Assembly (NCBI RefSeq): GCF_005080885.1
Contig: NZ_CP034864.1
Coordinates: forward strand, 395,282 to 459,281
Direction: 5' to 3'
Source of the DNA: Buchnera aphidicola (Macrosiphoniella sanborni)
Lineage (GTDB): Bacteria; Pseudomonadota; Gammaproteobacteria; Enterobacterales; Enterobacteriaceae
DNA: 64,000 bases
Below are positions 1-11,027 of the stretch, in pieces. A program made the position numbers and the translations under genes. Under the pieces are notes generated by a model, which worked only from the letters and a program-made list of their open reading frames with translations, did not search any database and was not told the DNA's origin. The number at the start of each line of letters is the position of its first letter. The first letter of the stretch is position 1.

Positions 1-100
1 TTATATTTATTAAATACTTTTAAAATAAAAATCAATATATTATATTGATCTATATTAATCTATATACTATTTATTATTAATAAGCATATTAATAAACATG

Positions 101-137
101 ATCTTATAAAGATATTTTTAAAATATTTGTATAAGAT
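101..137. repeat. Left-edge inverted repeat
   Basis: An 8-bp arm ATCTTATA (101-108) is matched by TATAAGAT (130-137), and the spacer is itself partly self-complementary, so a long A/T hairpin is possible. It lies in the 240-bp AT-rich stretch before ridA and may belong to the 3' end of a gene outside the window. There is no clear T-tract, so I do not call it a terminator. Confidence 0.35.
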
Positions 138-252
138 TTCCTAAAAAATTAATCTTTATATATAAATATTAATAACAATACAACTAAAAATTTTATTTAA
201 AACACTCAAATTATTTTTAAATAAATTTTTATAAAAATAAGTGACAATTATA

Positions 253-639
253 ATGATTGATATAATTAAAACAAAAATGGCACCTGAACCTATTGGTCCT
301 TATTCGCAAGCAATTAAAATTAATAATTTTATTATATTATCAGGACAAATACCTATTAATGTTCTGTCTAATGATATACCAGAAAATATTGCAGAACAAA
401 CATATCTTGTTTTAAAAAACATTCAGTCAATTTTATTAGAAGCTAAATTTCAAGTTAAAGATATTATAAAAACTACTATATTTACTACGAATTTAAAAAA
501 AATTCATATTATTAATGAAATTTACAAAAAATTTTTTTTAGATCATCAGTCAAGTTTTCCAGTTCGTTCTTGTGTTGAAGTTCAATCATTACCTAAAAAT
601 GTCAAAATCGAAATTGAAGCAATAGCATTTAAAAAATAG
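253..639 (+). CDS. ridA: RidA/YjgF-family 2-iminobutanoate/2-iminopropanoate deaminase
   Basis: RidA proteins hydrolyse reactive enamine/imine intermediates released by PLP enzymes such as threonine dehydratase, protecting other PLP enzymes in the cytosol. The protein carries the family landmarks IGPYSQA near the N terminus, SGQIP, and the C-terminal RSCVEV followed by KIEIEAIA; the Arg-Ser-Cys-Val-Glu segment is part of the active site in the family. The ATG at 253 gives 128 residues, the usual family length; a GTG at 241 in the same frame would add four residues. No strong Shine-Dalgarno separates the two starts. In enterobacteria it follows pyrBI, which would lie to the left of the window. 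It converges on deaD with one hairpin between them. Confidence 0.93.
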   Translation: MIDIIKTKMAPEPIGPYSQAIKINNFIILSGQIPINVLSNDIPENIAEQTYLVLKNIQSILLEAKFQVKDIIKTTIFTTNLKKIHIINEIYKKFFLDHQSSFPVRSCVEVQSLPKNVKIEIEAIAFKK

Positions 640-649
640 TCATAAAATA

Positions 650-681
650 ATAAATAAAATAATATGCCGCAAAGCGGCATA
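650..681 (-). terminator. Rho-independent terminator of deaD
   Basis: An 8-bp GC-containing stem TATGCCGC/GCGGCATA (663-670 and 674-681) closes an AAA loop. Read on the minus strand it is followed by a T-rich tract, so it ends deaD. On the plus strand it is followed by A-rich DNA, so it would serve ridA only as a stem. Confidence 0.8.
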
Positions 682-690
682 AAATAAAAA

Positions 691-2502
691 CTAGACGTTT
701 CTACGGCGGGACAAAAACGATTTAAATTCATTTTTCTTAGATATACTAGTTTTGTTCGAATAATTTTCAGAATTACGACGATTTCCGTTTTTATCTCGAT
801 CTCGATTTAATACAATACGATGAGATGTTTTATTTACATATATACGAGTATCTCGTAATAATTTCATATTAATTGATTTATTTAAGATTCTAGTACGAGC
901 AAATTTTTGTAATAAATCTTTAGATATTCCTTTCGGCAATTCAATTGTTGAATAAGAAGAAAAAAGTTTAATATTCCCAATATGACGACTATTAATATTT
1001 CCTTCATTAGCAATAGCTCCGACTATATGACGTACTTCAACTCCATCATTACGACCTACTTCAATTCGATATAAATCTATATCTTTAGATTCACGATGTT
1101 CACGACGTAATCGATGATTATTTTTAATATCTTCATTTCGACGGTTATCTTTATTAAAAAAATCATGTGTTGGACGTTTTATTGAATCATATTTAATAAT
1201 TAATGGCCGTTCACCTTGAGCCATTTTTAATAAAGCAGCTGCTAAAGTTTTAATATCTAAATCATCTGTTGAATATAATTTATCTAATAAAGCACTATAT
1301 TGATCTAAATCACGGCTTTCTAATTGTTGTTGTACTTTTTTTGCAAATTTTTCTAAACGTCTTTCACACAATAGTTCTATTTTTGGTAACTGAACTTCTG
1401 GAATAGACTGCTTAATAGTTCGTTCTATATTACGTAATAAACGACGTTCACGATGTTCAACAAATAATAATGCACGACCTGCACGACCTGCACGACCTGT
1501 ACGACCTATACGATGTACATAAGATTCTGAGTCCATTGGAATATCATAATTGATTACAAAACTAATACGATCAACATCTAAACCACGAGCAGCAACATCA
1601 GTAGCAATTAAAATATCTAATCTACCATTTTTTAACCTTTCTAAAGTTTGTTCTCTTAATGCTTGATTCATATCTCCATTTAATGCAGCACTATTATATC
1701 CATTTCTTTCTAAAGCTTCTGAAACCTCTAAAGTTGCACTTTTGGTCCGAACAAAAATAATTGTCGCAGAAAAATCTTGTGCTTCCAAAAAACGAATTAA
1801 TGCATCAGTTTTTCGACCGTATACCATCCAATAGCTTTGTTTTATATCTGGACGTGTAGTTATATTTGACTGTATTTTTATTTCTTGTGGATTATTCATA
1901 AATCTTTTAGAAATACGACGTATCGCTTCTGGCATAGTAGCTGAAAATAATGCAGTTTGATGTTTCTTTGGAATTTGTGCCATAATTGTTTCTACATCTT
2001 CTATAAATCCCATACGTAACATTTCATCTGCTTCATCTAATACTAAACCGTGTAAATTTGAAAGATTTAGAGTCCCTCTTTTTAAATGATCTAATAAACG
2101 ACCAGGAGTTCCTACAACGATTTGAGGTCCTTGTCTCAATGCTCGTAATTGTAATTCATATCTTTGACCACCGTATAAGGGTAATACATGTATACCGATC
2201 ATATGTTTAGAAAAATCTGAAAACGCTTCTGCTACTTGTACTGCTAGTTCTCTTGTAGGAGCTAAAACTAAAATTTGAGGAGCTTTTAAATTAATCTTAA
2301 GATTATGTAATAAAGGTAAGGCAAAGGCAGCAGTTTTACCACTACCTGTTTGAGCCATTCCCAAAACATCGCGTCCTTCTAAAAGTAATGGGATACAAGC
2401 TGCTTGAATAGGAGAAGGTTTAACATACCCCATTTCGCTTAAAGATTGAATAATAAAAGAATTTAAACCAAGAAAAGAAAATGTGCTTTCAATATGAGTC
2501 AT
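691..2502 (-). CDS. deaD: ATP-dependent DEAD-box RNA helicase DeaD (CsdA)
   Basis: DeaD unwinds structured RNA and acts in 50S ribosome assembly and in cold-adapted mRNA decay. The 603-residue protein (E. coli about 629) shows the Q motif around residues 8-33, motif I AQTGSGKT at 50-57, PTRELA near 82, TPGRLLDH at 132-139, DEAD at 156-159, SAT near 188 and the HRIGRTGR motif VI of the second RecA fold. The C terminus has the DeaD RNA-binding region followed by an Arg/Lys/Asn-rich tail that is shorter than in E. coli. It lies downstream of pnp on the same strand; nlpI, which sits between them in E. coli, is gone. The leader contains a short candidate ORF. Confidence 0.98.
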   Translation of the reverse strand: MTHIESTFSFLGLNSFIIQSLSEMGYVKPSPIQAACIPLLLEGRDVLGMAQTGSGKTAAFALPLLHNLKINLKAPQILVLAPTRELAVQVAEAFSDFSKHMIGIHVLPLYGGQRYELQLRALRQGPQIVVGTPGRLLDHLKRGTLNLSNLHGLVLDEADEMLRMGFIEDVETIMAQIPKKHQTALFSATMPEAIRRISKRFMNNPQEIKIQSNITTRPDIKQSYWMVYGRKTDALIRFLEAQDFSATIIFVRTKSATLEVSEALERNGYNSAALNGDMNQALREQTLERLKNGRLDILIATDVAARGLDVDRISFVINYDIPMDSESYVHRIGRTGRAGRAGRALLFVEHRERRLLRNIERTIKQSIPEVQLPKIELLCERRLEKFAKKVQQQLESRDLDQYSALLDKLYSTDDLDIKTLAAALLKMAQGERPLIIKYDSIKRPTHDFFNKDNRRNEDIKNNHRLRREHRESKDIDLYRIEVGRNDGVEVRHIVGAIANEGNINSRHIGNIKLFSSYSTIELPKGISKDLLQKFARTRILNKSINMKLLRDTRIYVNKTSHRIVLNRDRDKNGNRRNSENYSNKTSISKKNEFKSFLSRRRNV

Positions 2503-2518
2503 CCAGTAGATATGCCTT

Positions 2519-2575
2519 TTAAGTTACAGTAGCCAGTCTACATATCTCATTATGAAAATAATGATTTATTCTCAT
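2519..2575 (-). CDS. Candidate 18-codon leader ORF before deaD (possible YrbN relative)
   Basis: An ATG at 2575-2573 opens an 18-codon frame ending with TAA 16 nt before the deaD start. The peptide reads [19 protein letters not shown]. coli has a very small gene, yrbN, at exactly this place between nlpI and deaD, and my memory of its product includes a similar F-H-x-E-x-C-R-L-A core; I could not check this. The segment encoding it is richer in G and C (for example CTGGCTAC) than the surrounding gap, which suggests selection. No good Shine-Dalgarno precedes it. It could be a real small protein, a translational-coupling leader for deaD, or chance. Confidence 0.45.
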   Translation of the reverse strand: MRINHYFHNEICRLATVT

Positions 2576-2868
2576 TTAAAAGTGTGAACCGGCACAAATT
2601 AAATAATCTAAAATAGTATTATTAAGCTATTTTAACATCAATTAATAATAATATTTATCATTTATTGCTAATGATTTTGTAATATAAATATTTATAAATA
2701 TAACATCAGCAATTTATTTAAAAATAATATATTAATATTATATAACAATAATATTAAATAATATTAACTAAATTTTATACTATTTCTATTTATATGGTAC
2801 TATTTGAAAAGATATAAATCTATATTTTATTGAAAAAATATAAATAATATTTAAATTTATTAAAAATA
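2576..2868. other. Non-coding gap between pnp and deaD
   Basis: This AT-rich stretch lies where nlpI stands in E. coli; I see no trace of it. It holds a GC-richer block near 2581-2596 just upstream of the leader ORF and an 8-bp hairpin, TAAAATAG (2609-2616) with CTATTTTA (2627-2634). The hairpin lacks a T-tract, so termination of pnp is not clear. Confidence 0.6.
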
Positions 2869-4992
2869 TCAGATAATACTATTATTAATGATTTTGTTAG
2901 ATGAAATAGAATTTTCTGTTTCTTTAATACTTAATCTTAAACGACCTTGACGATCGATCTCTAAAACTTTAACAGATATAACTTGATCAAGTTTTAAATG
3001 ATTAGAGACTTTATCAACTCTTTTTTCAGAAATTTGTGAAATATGTACTAATCCTTCTTTTCCAATACCAATAGATACAAAAGCTCCAAAATCAACAATA
3101 CGAGTAACTTTACCAGAATAAATACGACCTACTTCAATTTCCGCTGTAATTTCTTCAATTCTACGAATTGCATTATTTGCTTTTTCTCTGACACTAGACG
3201 ATATTTTTATTGTTCCATCATCTTCTATTTCAATGATTGTTCCTGTTTCTTCAGTCAACATACGAATTACAGAACCACCTTTCCCTATAACATCTTTAAT
3301 TTTTTCAGGATTTATTTTAATAGTATGAATTCGAGGTGCAAATTCAGATATTTCACTTCTTGCTGTACTTAATGCTTGATTCATGACATTTAAAATATGT
3401 AATCTAGCTAATCTTGCTTCATTTAATGCTACATGTATAATTTCATTAGTAATCCCTTCAATTTTCATATCCATTTGTAATGCTGTAATTCCTTCTTTGG
3501 TACCAGAGACTTTAAAATCCATATCACCTAAATGATCTTCATCACCTAGAATATCTGACAGTAAAACGTATCTTCTACCTTCTTTCACTAATCCCATTGC
3601 TATCCCCGCAACAGCAGATTTAATAGGAACTCCAGCATCCATTAAAGCTAAAGAAGCACCACAAACAGAAGCCATTGATGAAGATCCATTAGATTCAGTA
3701 ATTTCAGATACTACTCTTATAGTATAAGGAAAATCATCTAATGTCGGCATGACAGCTAAAAGACTTCTTTTAGCAAGACGACCATGTCCAATTTCTCTTC
3801 TTTTAGGTGATCCTACAATTCCTATTTCTCCAACAGAGTAGGGAGGAAAATTATAATGAAATAAAAAATTGTCTATTCTATCTCCTAATAGTTCATCTAA
3901 ATTTTGTGCATCTCGAGATGTACCTAATGTAACAGAAACTAAAGACTGAGTTTCTCCTCTAGTAAACAAAGCCGAACCATGAGTACGAGGCAAAATACCA
4001 GTACGAATATCTAAAGCACGAATCATATCTTTTTCACGTCCATCAATACGTTTATGATTATCTAATATTCTCTTGCGAACAATTGTCTTTTCAATATTTT
4101 GTAAAATATCTTCTATTGTAGGTATATCTATGTTTAGATTATCTTCTAAACATATTTTTACAATTTCTTCTTTAATATTATTTAATCGTTCAAATCTTTC
4201 TTGTTTATTAAAAATTAAATAAGCATCAGCAATATCTTGTTGTGATAAATTAATTATTTTTGATTCTAATATTTTATTTATTTCTGGGTACTCTATAACC
4301 CATGGTAATTTACTAGCTTCATTTGATAAAGAGCGAATATTATTAATTACCACTTGTTGTTGTTGATGACCAAATATAATAGCTCCAAGAATTTGTTCTT
4401 CACTCAGTATTTTAGATTCTGCTTCAACCATAAGAATTGCGTTTTGTGTACCCGAGATTACTAAATCTAAAGAACTATTTTTTATATCATCACCAATAGG
4501 ATTTAATATATATTGATTATTAATATAACCTACTCTAGCAGCACCTACTGGTCCATAAAATGGAATACCTGATAAACTAAGTGCAGCAGATGCTCCTATA
4601 ATAGAAATAATATCAGGATTGATTTGCGGATTCACCGATACGACTGTAGCAATAATTTGTACTTCATTTAAAAAATTTTTTGGAAACAATGGACGGATAG
4701 GACGATCTATTAATCTAGCAGTTAATATTTCATTTTCACTTGGACGACCTTCTCGTCTAAAAAATCCCCCAGGTATACGACCTGCTGCATATGTACGTTC
4801 TTGATAATTAATCGTTAATGGGAAAAATTTTTGTCCAGAATGTATTTTTTTTTGTCCAACAACAGTAACAAAAACTGCTGTATCATCCATACTAGCCATC
4901 ACTGAAGCTGTAGCTTGTCGAGCCATCACACCTGTTTCTAAAGTAATAGTATGTTGGCCATATTGAAATTTACGCACAATTGGATTTAGCAA
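2869..4992 (-). CDS. pnp: Polyribonucleotide nucleotidyltransferase (PNPase)
   Basis: PNPase degrades RNA 3' to 5' by phosphorolysis and is part of the RNA decay machinery. The 707-residue protein (E. coli 711) has two RNase PH folds separated by the helical domain, the catalytic aspartate motif [11 protein letters not shown] near 482-492, a KH domain with GKGG near 560, and a C-terminal S1 domain ([12 protein letters not shown] onward). The start is TTG at 4992-4990, preceded by AAGGAT at good spacing; the product then begins MLNPIVRKF as in E. coli, where pnp also begins with TTG. It lies just after the rpsO terminator hairpin, so both readthrough from rpsO and an own promoter are possible. 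Confidence 0.98.
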   Translation of the reverse strand: MLNPIVRKFQYGQHTITLETGVMARQATASVMASMDDTAVFVTVVGQKKIHSGQKFFPLTINYQERTYAAGRIPGGFFRREGRPSENEILTARLIDRPIRPLFPKNFLNEVQIIATVVSVNPQINPDIISIIGASAALSLSGIPFYGPVGAARVGYINNQYILNPIGDDIKNSSLDLVISGTQNAILMVEAESKILSEEQILGAIIFGHQQQQVVINNIRSLSNEASKLPWVIEYPEINKILESKIINLSQQDIADAYLIFNKQERFERLNNIKEEIVKICLEDNLNIDIPTIEDILQNIEKTIVRKRILDNHKRIDGREKDMIRALDIRTGILPRTHGSALFTRGETQSLVSVTLGTSRDAQNLDELLGDRIDNFLFHYNFPPYSVGEIGIVGSPKRREIGHGRLAKRSLLAVMPTLDDFPYTIRVVSEITESNGSSSMASVCGASLALMDAGVPIKSAVAGIAMGLVKEGRRYVLLSDILGDEDHLGDMDFKVSGTKEGITALQMDMKIEGITNEIIHVALNEARLARLHILNVMNQALSTARSEISEFAPRIHTIKINPEKIKDVIGKGGSVIRMLTEETGTIIEIEDDGTIKISSSVREKANNAIRRIEEITAEIEVGRIYSGKVTRIVDFGAFVSIGIGKEGLVHISQISEKRVDKVSNHLKLDQVISVKVLEIDRQGRLRLSIKETENSISSNKIINNSII

Positions 4993-5060
4993 AATAATAT
5001 CCTTAACATAAAACTAATTTTAATAAAAATATCTAACTAAAAATTTTAAATAAAACTGTA

Positions 5061-5084
5061 AAAAAAGGGCTAATCAAGCCCTTT
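5061..5084 (-). terminator. rpsO terminator/attenuator before pnp
   Basis: Stem AAAGGGCT/AGCCCTTT (5064-5071 and 5077-5084) with loop AATCA; on the minus strand it is followed by six T. It stands in the place of the partial rpsO terminator known from E. coli between rpsO and pnp, so it probably limits rather than abolishes transcription into pnp. Confidence 0.85.
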
Positions 5085-5137
5085 GCAAAAAATACATTTT
5101 TATTGATATCATACTTTGATAAGTATCATAAAATTAT

Positions 5138-5407
5138 TTATCGTCTTAAATTTAAATTTTCGATTAAATTAGTATAACGAGCTATATTTTTTTTCTTTAA
5201 ATAATCTAATAATTTACGACGTTTTGATACCATATTTAAAAGACCTTTACGACTGCAATGATCTTTTTTATGTTCAGAAAAATGTATTTGAAGATGATTA
5301 ATTTTTTTTGTTAACAATGCAACTTGAACTTCTGTTATTCCGCTATCGTGTTTTAATTTACCATATTTTAAAATAATTTCTTTTGTATTCATTGTAGATA
5401 AAGACAT
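5138..5407 (-). CDS. rpsO: 30S ribosomal protein S15
   Basis: S15 binds 16S rRNA early in small-subunit assembly and forms an intersubunit bridge. The product has 89 residues, exactly the E. coli length, with [28 protein letters not shown] and RRKLLDYLK as conserved blocks. I choose the ATG at 5407 because GGAG lies about 9 nt upstream and the protein then begins MSLST as in E. coli; the ATG 15 nt further upstream overlaps that Shine-Dalgarno and is rejected. It follows truB and is separated from pnp by a terminator hairpin. Confidence 0.97.
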   Translation of the reverse strand: MSLSTMNTKEIILKYGKLKHDSGITEVQVALLTKKINHLQIHFSEHKKDHCSRKGLLNMVSKRRKLLDYLKKKNIARYTNLIENLNLRR

Positions 5408-5524
5408 GTAATAATACTCCATATAATATATTTAAAACTATATTAAATTTATGCTCACTATACTTGAGAACTGTAAAATAATATCACGCTAATCTTAAAT
5501 TGAATAGTGTATAACTTAATTAGC

Positions 5525-6451
5525 TCATATTGAAACTAATCGATATGGAGTCAATAATTCTCTACTTTTAATTTTACCTAAACCAATAAATTTATTATTT
5601 TCTTCTATTACACGTACTAAACCATTTGTTATATCGGAAGTAAATTTTACTGCTTGACCTAATTTAAAATTATAAGATTGTTTAATAGAAAGATAAACTT
5701 TTGGTAAAAAAGATACTGGACTATCTATAGACATTAATAATGAATCTAATTTTTTAAAAAAAATAACGTCATTAATATAATTTGTATTTAATAATTCATA
5801 CAAACTTGGTAATGTTACTAACTGATTATGAAGATATGAAGCTACTTGTAATCTTCTCAAAAAAATAACATGCGCACCACAACCTAACTTTTCACCTAAA
5901 TCATCAATAAGTGTACGAATATATGTTCCTTTTGAACATAATATCTTAAATTCAATTAAATTTTTTTCTTGATAGAGAGAATATATATTATGTACTATAA
6001 TTTTTCTTGTTTTTCTTTCAATATTTAATCCTTTACGAGCATATTTATATAAAGGTAAACCTTGATATTTAATTGCCGAATACATAGACGGCATTTGATG
6101 AATTACACCTATTAATTGATCAATAGATGATTTAAGCTGAGAAGAATTAAACAAAATAGGACGTTTTTTTATAATGACACCATTAGAGTCAGAAGTAGAT
6201 GTTTTTTCTCCTAATTTAGCAATGACATGATATCTTTTATTAGACTGCATTAAATAATCCGAAAATTTTGTACATTCTCCAAAACAAATAGGTAACATTC
6301 CTGTAGCTAAAGGATCCAAAGTACCAATATAACCAGCTTTTTTAGCATTAAATATTATTTTGACTTTTTGCAAAGCATTATTTGAAGATATACCTTGAGG
6401 TTTATCTAATAATAATAATCCATGTACACTACGTTTTTTATAAAAAAACAT
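5525..6451 (-). CDS. truB: tRNA pseudouridine(55) synthase TruB
   Basis: TruB isomerises U55 in the T loop of nearly all tRNAs and also acts as a tRNA chaperone. The 308-residue protein (E. coli 314) has LLLDKPQGISSN near 12-24, the catalytic-loop motif with Asp46 in TLDPLATG, CSKGTYIRTLIDDLG, and LGCGAHVIFLRRL, and retains the C-terminal PUA-like part. The residue two before the conserved Gly of the catalytic loop, a nearly invariant His (43 in E. coli), is Tyr41 here. It sits between rbfA and rpsO in the infB operon. Confidence 0.97.
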   Translation of the reverse strand: MFFYKKRSVHGLLLLDKPQGISSNNALQKVKIIFNAKKAGYIGTLDPLATGMLPICFGECTKFSDYLMQSNKRYHVIAKLGEKTSTSDSNGVIIKKRPILFNSSQLKSSIDQLIGVIHQMPSMYSAIKYQGLPLYKYARKGLNIERKTRKIIVHNIYSLYQEKNLIEFKILCSKGTYIRTLIDDLGEKLGCGAHVIFLRRLQVASYLHNQLVTLPSLYELLNTNYINDVIFFKKLDSLLMSIDSPVSFLPKVYLSIKQSYNFKLGQAVKFTSDITNGLVRVIEENNKFIGLGKIKSRELLTPYRLVSI

Positions 6452-6500
6452 CTATTTGACCTTATTTAATATTAAAAACAATAAATTTTTTTATTATTTT

Positions 6501-6851
6501 TTAATTTTTTTTTAAAAGTAATGAAATTTTATTACCTTTTAATAAAGTGTCATCATAACAAAAAACAATAATAGGCATAATACGCAATCTCATTTTTTTA
6601 CATAATAACTTACGAATATAACCAGTAGAATTATTTAATATAATTAATATTTCTTTAATATTCATTTTTTTATTTTTATCAAAAAAACTTAAAAAGACTT
6701 GAGCATGAGATAAATCTTTAGAGACTTGTACTTGAGATACAGTAATCATAGTCATGATACGTGGATCTTTTAATGAAAATTGTATAATCATAGATATATT
6801 TTTTTGTAATTCTTGAGCAATACGCATAGATCGATTGAATGATTTTTCCAT
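6501..6851 (-). CDS. rbfA: 30S ribosome-binding factor A (RbfA)
   Basis: RbfA is a single-KH-fold protein that helps mature the 16S rRNA 5' end and the 30S subunit. The product has 116 residues, shorter than the 133 of E. coli, mostly by loss of the variable C-terminal tail. Recognisable segments are the N-terminal RSMRIAQELQKNIS, DPRIMTMITVSQVQVSKDLSHAQVF and the later PIIVFCYDDTLLKG. It lies 33 bp after infB and 49 bp before truB, the E. coli order. Confidence 0.94.
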   Translation of the reverse strand: MEKSFNRSMRIAQELQKNISMIIQFSLKDPRIMTMITVSQVQVSKDLSHAQVFLSFFDKNKKMNIKEILIILNNSTGYIRKLLCKKMRLRIMPIIVFCYDDTLLKGNKISLLLKKN

Positions 6852-6884
6852 AGTAATATTACCAAATAAAATATACGTAATAAC

Positions 6885-9434
6885 TTATAATATTCTTTTA
6901 ATTTCTTTTATTTCAAAAACTTCTATAATATCTCCAATACGCATATCATTATAGTTTTTGATGCCAATTCCACATTCCAATCCATTACGTATTTCATTTA
7001 CATCTTCTTTAAAGCGCCTTAAAGATTCTAATTCACCTTCATATATAACAATATTATTTCTTAAAATATGAATAGGATTATTTTTCTTAATAATACCTTC
7101 TATCACCATACAACCAGCTATTAAACCAAATTTAGGAGATTTAAACACGTTTCTAACTTCTGCTAAACCAATAATTTTTTCTTTATATTCTGGTGATAAT
7201 AAACCAGTCATAGCAGATTTTACTTCATTTAATAAATCATAAATTACTGAATAATATCTAAGATCTAAATTCTCTGCATGAATAATTTTTTTAGCAGAAG
7301 AATCTGCACGAACGTTAAATCCTAAAATAATAGCATTTGAAGCTAGAGCTAAAGAAGCATCTGTTTCTGTAATTCCACCAATACCTAAACTAACAATTTT
7401 TATTTTTACTTCATTTGTAGATAATTGTAATAAAGCACCAGAAATTGCTTCTAAAGAACCTTGTACATCTGATTTAAGAATAATTTTTAATTCAGAAATA
7501 TTATTTTTTTTGATACTATCAAACATATTTTCCAAATTAATTCTATTTTGATTTAATAACTTTGTCTCACGAGATTTTTCTTTGCGATAAGAAGCTACCT
7601 CTCTTGCTTTTTTTTCATCACGGACTACAGTAACAATATCACCTGAAAAAGGAACTTGAGATAAACCTAAAATTTCTACTGGAATAGATGGTCCTGCATA
7701 TAAAACTTCCTGTCCATTTTGATTGCGTAAAGCTTTAACACGACCATATTCAAAACCACATAATATTATATCTCCTTTATTTAAATTACCTTTTTTTACT
7801 AAAACAGTAGCTATCGGTCCTCGACCTTTATCAAGAAATGACTCTATAACAATTCCTTCTGCCATACCGGTAGGAACCACTTTTAACTCTAACATCTCTG
7901 CTTGTAGTAAAATAGCACTTAATAATTTATCAACACCTTCACCTGTTTTTGCAGAAACAGATACAAATATATTTTCACCTCCCCATTCTTCTGATAGAAT
8001 ATTATGCTTCATTAAATCATTTTTAATTTTTTTAATATCAGAATCTATCTTATCAATTTTATTTATAGCAACTATTACAGGAACATTAGCTTCTTTTGCA
8101 TGTTGAATCGCTTCAATAGTTTGAGGCATTACTCCATCATCTGCTGCAACAATTAAAATTACAATATCAGTTAACTGAACTCCACGAGATCGCATTGCAG
8201 TAAATGCTGAATGTCCAGGAGTATCTAAAAAAGTAATAGCACCTAATTTCGTTTTGACATGATATGCTCCAATGTTTTGTGTTATTCCACCCGCTTCATA
8301 AAATGCAGTCTTTGTCGAACGAATATAATCTAATAATGATGTTTTTCCATGGTCAACATGTCCCATTATAGTTACTATTGGTGCTCTAATAATAGAAATA
8401 TTATTTCCCGTATCGCGATCTTTCATTATTGATTCTTCTAATTCATTTTCTCGACGTATAATAACTTTATGACCCATTTCTTCTGCAATTAACTGAGCTG
8501 TATCTTGATCAAGAATATGATTAATAGTACCTAAAATTCCCATATTCATCATATTTTTTATCACTTCAGAACTTTTTACAGCCATTTTATTTGCTAAATC
8601 AGATACAGTAATCGTATTACTAATAATAACATCTCTATTTATAACAGATTCTGGTTTTTGAAAAACTTGCTGTAATAAAATCGGCTTATTTTTTTTCTTA
8701 ATATTTTTTTTGTTGCGATTAGAAATGCGAATTTCTTCTTTATGATTTTTCCCATTATACGAGTGTTTATTATTTTTCTTTTTACGAAAATTTTTTAAAA
8801 CTCGGTTATGATTTCTTTTATCTGTTTCTACTGCTCTATCATTATCATCTTCAGCTTGACGTGCGTGTAAAAACGTTGTTAGATGATAATCTTTTTTTTC
8901 TTCTTCAAAAGAAGATCGATGTTCTTTATTTTCTTTAATTCTTTTTCTGTTATTTAGAAAATTAACTTCAATATTTTTTTGTGGTTGTTTATTTTTTTCA
9001 TCTTGATCAATAACTTTAAACTTATTTTTTTTCTGTAGATTTACAAATTGGATATCATTTTTTTTTAATTCTATTTTTTGAGTATTATGAATATATTTTT
9101 TATCTATATCATTTTTTTTTAATATTTTTCTAAAAAAATTTTTATCTTTATTTTTTATATAAGTTTTTTTCTTTCTTACCTCCACTGGTACAGATTTATT
9201 TTTTCCTCCAATAGTTGATACATTTAATATACTGTGAGTTTTTCTTTGTACAATTAAAGTATCTGAAGAAGATTTTTTTTTAGACTCTAAATATTTTAAT
9301 AAAATATTTTTTTCAAATAAACTAATTTTGTCATTATGATTTTTTTTTATACCAAGATTAGAGAATGCTTCTATTAATTTATTTATTTCTAATTGTGTTT
9401 CATCAGATAAAACTTTTAAACTTATATCTGGCAT
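6885..9434 (-). CDS. infB: Translation initiation factor IF-2
   Basis: IF-2 is the GTPase that places initiator fMet-tRNA on the 30S subunit and promotes subunit joining. The 849-residue protein (E. coli 890) has an N-terminal IF2N domain ([18 protein letters not shown]), a long Lys/Asn-rich linker of about 250 residues, a second IF2N-type segment, then the G domain with GHVDHGKT near 357, [12 protein letters not shown] and SAKTGEG, and the C-terminal beta-barrel domains. The linker is the least conserved part and is shifted towards Lys/Asn by the AT bias. AGGAAAA lies before the ATG. It is in the nusA-infB-rbfA operon. Confidence 0.98.
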   Translation of the reverse strand: MPDISLKVLSDETQLEINKLIEAFSNLGIKKNHNDKISLFEKNILLKYLESKKKSSSDTLIVQRKTHSILNVSTIGGKNKSVPVEVRKKKTYIKNKDKNFFRKILKKNDIDKKYIHNTQKIELKKNDIQFVNLQKKNKFKVIDQDEKNKQPQKNIEVNFLNNRKRIKENKEHRSSFEEEKKDYHLTTFLHARQAEDDNDRAVETDKRNHNRVLKNFRKKKNNKHSYNGKNHKEEIRISNRNKKNIKKKNKPILLQQVFQKPESVINRDVIISNTITVSDLANKMAVKSSEVIKNMMNMGILGTINHILDQDTAQLIAEEMGHKVIIRRENELEESIMKDRDTGNNISIIRAPIVTIMGHVDHGKTSLLDYIRSTKTAFYEAGGITQNIGAYHVKTKLGAITFLDTPGHSAFTAMRSRGVQLTDIVILIVAADDGVMPQTIEAIQHAKEANVPVIVAINKIDKIDSDIKKIKNDLMKHNILSEEWGGENIFVSVSAKTGEGVDKLLSAILLQAEMLELKVVPTGMAEGIVIESFLDKGRGPIATVLVKKGNLNKGDIILCGFEYGRVKALRNQNGQEVLYAGPSIPVEILGLSQVPFSGDIVTVVRDEKKAREVASYRKEKSRETKLLNQNRINLENMFDSIKKNNISELKIILKSDVQGSLEAISGALLQLSTNEVKIKIVSLGIGGITETDASLALASNAIILGFNVRADSSAKKIIHAENLDLRYYSVIYDLLNEVKSAMTGLLSPEYKEKIIGLAEVRNVFKSPKFGLIAGCMVIEGIIKKNNPIHILRNNIVIYEGELESLRRFKEDVNEIRNGLECGIGIKNYNDMRIGDIIEVFEIKEIKRIL

Positions 9435-9449
9435 ACTGTTTTCCTATTA

Positions 9450-10949
9450 TCAGACTTTACTACCAAACCAACAGATATTACGAGCAGTCATAATTAATAA
9501 GCCAGCTTGTTCTGAATTTAAGTTTTTTATATCACTTAAATCATCTATTCCCTGATCAGCTAACTCTTCTAAAGTAAATATATTTTTTTTTGCTAATTGA
9601 TTAGCTAATATTTCATTCATACCATTAATTTGTAATAATTTTTCTTCTATTTTTTTTTCTTTATTTTTTTCTTTTAGCATACTTTTTCTATTAAATTCTA
9701 TTGAAAGTAATTTATTTTCTGCGTTTTCACGTACTAATTTTATTTGTTCAATAGTTAAATTCTTAATTTTTAACAATTCGTTAAATGGTACGTATACTAA
9801 TTCTTCAAGAGAAGAAAAACCTTCTTTTACTAATATTTTAATAATATCTTCATTAACATTTAAATTATTTTTAAAAATGCTAAAAGCTAAATGTGCTTCT
9901 TCTTGATGTTTAGAATGCAAATCTTCTGTTGTCATAACATTTAATTCCCATCCACTAATTTGAGAAGCTAGGCGAACATTTTGTCCATTTCGACCAATAG
10001 CTTGAGCTAAATTATTAGCATCTACAGCTATGTCCATAGTATGATTGTCTTCATCAACTACTATTGATGAAACATCAGCAGGAGCCATTGCATTTATAAC
10101 AAATTGTGCAGGATTATCATCCCATAAAATGATATCAATACGCTCTCCACATAATTCGCTAGATACAGCTTGTACACGAGCTCCTCTCATCCCTACACAA
10201 GCACCTACTGGATCAATTCGTTTATCATTAGTTTTTACTGCAATTTTAGCACGAGAACCTGGATCACGTGCTGCTGCTTTTATTTCAATAATCTCTTCTC
10301 CAATCTCAGGAACTTCTATGCGAAAAAGTTCAATAAGCATTTCTGTTTTCGAACGACTCATAAATAATTGAGAACCACGAGATTCGGGATATACTCCATA
10401 TAAAATACCTCGAATGCGATCACCAGGACGAAAGTTTTCTCTAGGTAACATACCTTCACGTAAAATCAATGCTTCAGCATTATTACCTAAATCTAACATT
10501 ATATTATCTCGATTATTTTTTTTAACTATTCCAGTAATAATTTGACCTACATATTTTCGAAATTGTTCAACTAACATTGCTCTTTCAGCTTCACGCACTT
10601 TTTGTACAATAACTTGCTTTGCAGTTTGAGTTGTAATTCTATCAAAATCAACAGATTTAATTTGATCTTCTATGTAATCATTTAAGTGAAATTTTTCACC
10701 ATCAAAACAAGCAGCTTCTAAAGTAATTTCTTTAGTTGGTTGAGTTACTATATCTACTACCATCCAACGACGAAAAGTACTAAAACTACCTGTTTTTCGA
10801 TCAATACTGACCCTTACATCAATTTCTTGTTCATATTTTTTTTTAGTTGCTGTTGCTAATGCAATTTCTAAAGCTTCAAAAATTTTTTCACGAGGAAGAG
10901 ATTTTTCATTAGAAACAGCTTCTACAACAGCTAATATTTCTTTATTCAT
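9450..10949 (-). CDS. nusA: Transcription termination/antitermination factor NusA
   Basis: NusA binds RNA polymerase and modulates pausing, termination and rRNA antitermination. The protein has 499 residues (E. coli 495): N-terminal polymerase-binding domain to about 130, S1 domain about 135-200, two KH domains to about 345 ([29 protein letters not shown]), and both C-terminal acidic repeats, the last ending ARNICWFG. The ATG at 10949 is chosen because GAGG lies just upstream and the product begins [16 protein letters not shown] as in E. coli; an in-frame upstream extension to 10991 is rejected. rimP, which precedes nusA in E. coli, is missing; infB follows 15 bp later. Confidence 0.98.
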   Translation of the reverse strand: MNKEILAVVEAVSNEKSLPREKIFEALEIALATATKKKYEQEIDVRVSIDRKTGSFSTFRRWMVVDIVTQPTKEITLEAACFDGEKFHLNDYIEDQIKSVDFDRITTQTAKQVIVQKVREAERAMLVEQFRKYVGQIITGIVKKNNRDNIMLDLGNNAEALILREGMLPRENFRPGDRIRGILYGVYPESRGSQLFMSRSKTEMLIELFRIEVPEIGEEIIEIKAAARDPGSRAKIAVKTNDKRIDPVGACVGMRGARVQAVSSELCGERIDIILWDDNPAQFVINAMAPADVSSIVVDEDNHTMDIAVDANNLAQAIGRNGQNVRLASQISGWELNVMTTEDLHSKHQEEAHLAFSIFKNNLNVNEDIIKILVKEGFSSLEELVYVPFNELLKIKNLTIEQIKLVRENAENKLLSIEFNRKSMLKEKNKEKKIEEKLLQINGMNEILANQLAKKNIFTLEELADQGIDDLSDIKNLNSEQAGLLIMTARNICWFGSKV

Positions 10950-11027
10950 CTTGTAAACCTCAAAATAAAACTTGCTCAAATGAATAATCAAGTATCATTT
11001 TACATATTATTAATTTTAATAATATTA

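Noticed and set aside
7723-8106. A 127-codon open frame on the plus strand inside infB
   Set aside because: It is antisense to the conserved G domain of infB, shows no recognisable family and is explained by codon bias of the real gene.
10045-10371. Open frames on the plus strand opposite nusA
   Set aside because: They mirror the strongly conserved KH domains of NusA on the other strand and have no own start signals or homology.
10950-10991. Upstream start for NusA adding 14 residues
   Set aside because: The added residues do not match NusA, and GAGG sits just before the ATG at 10949.
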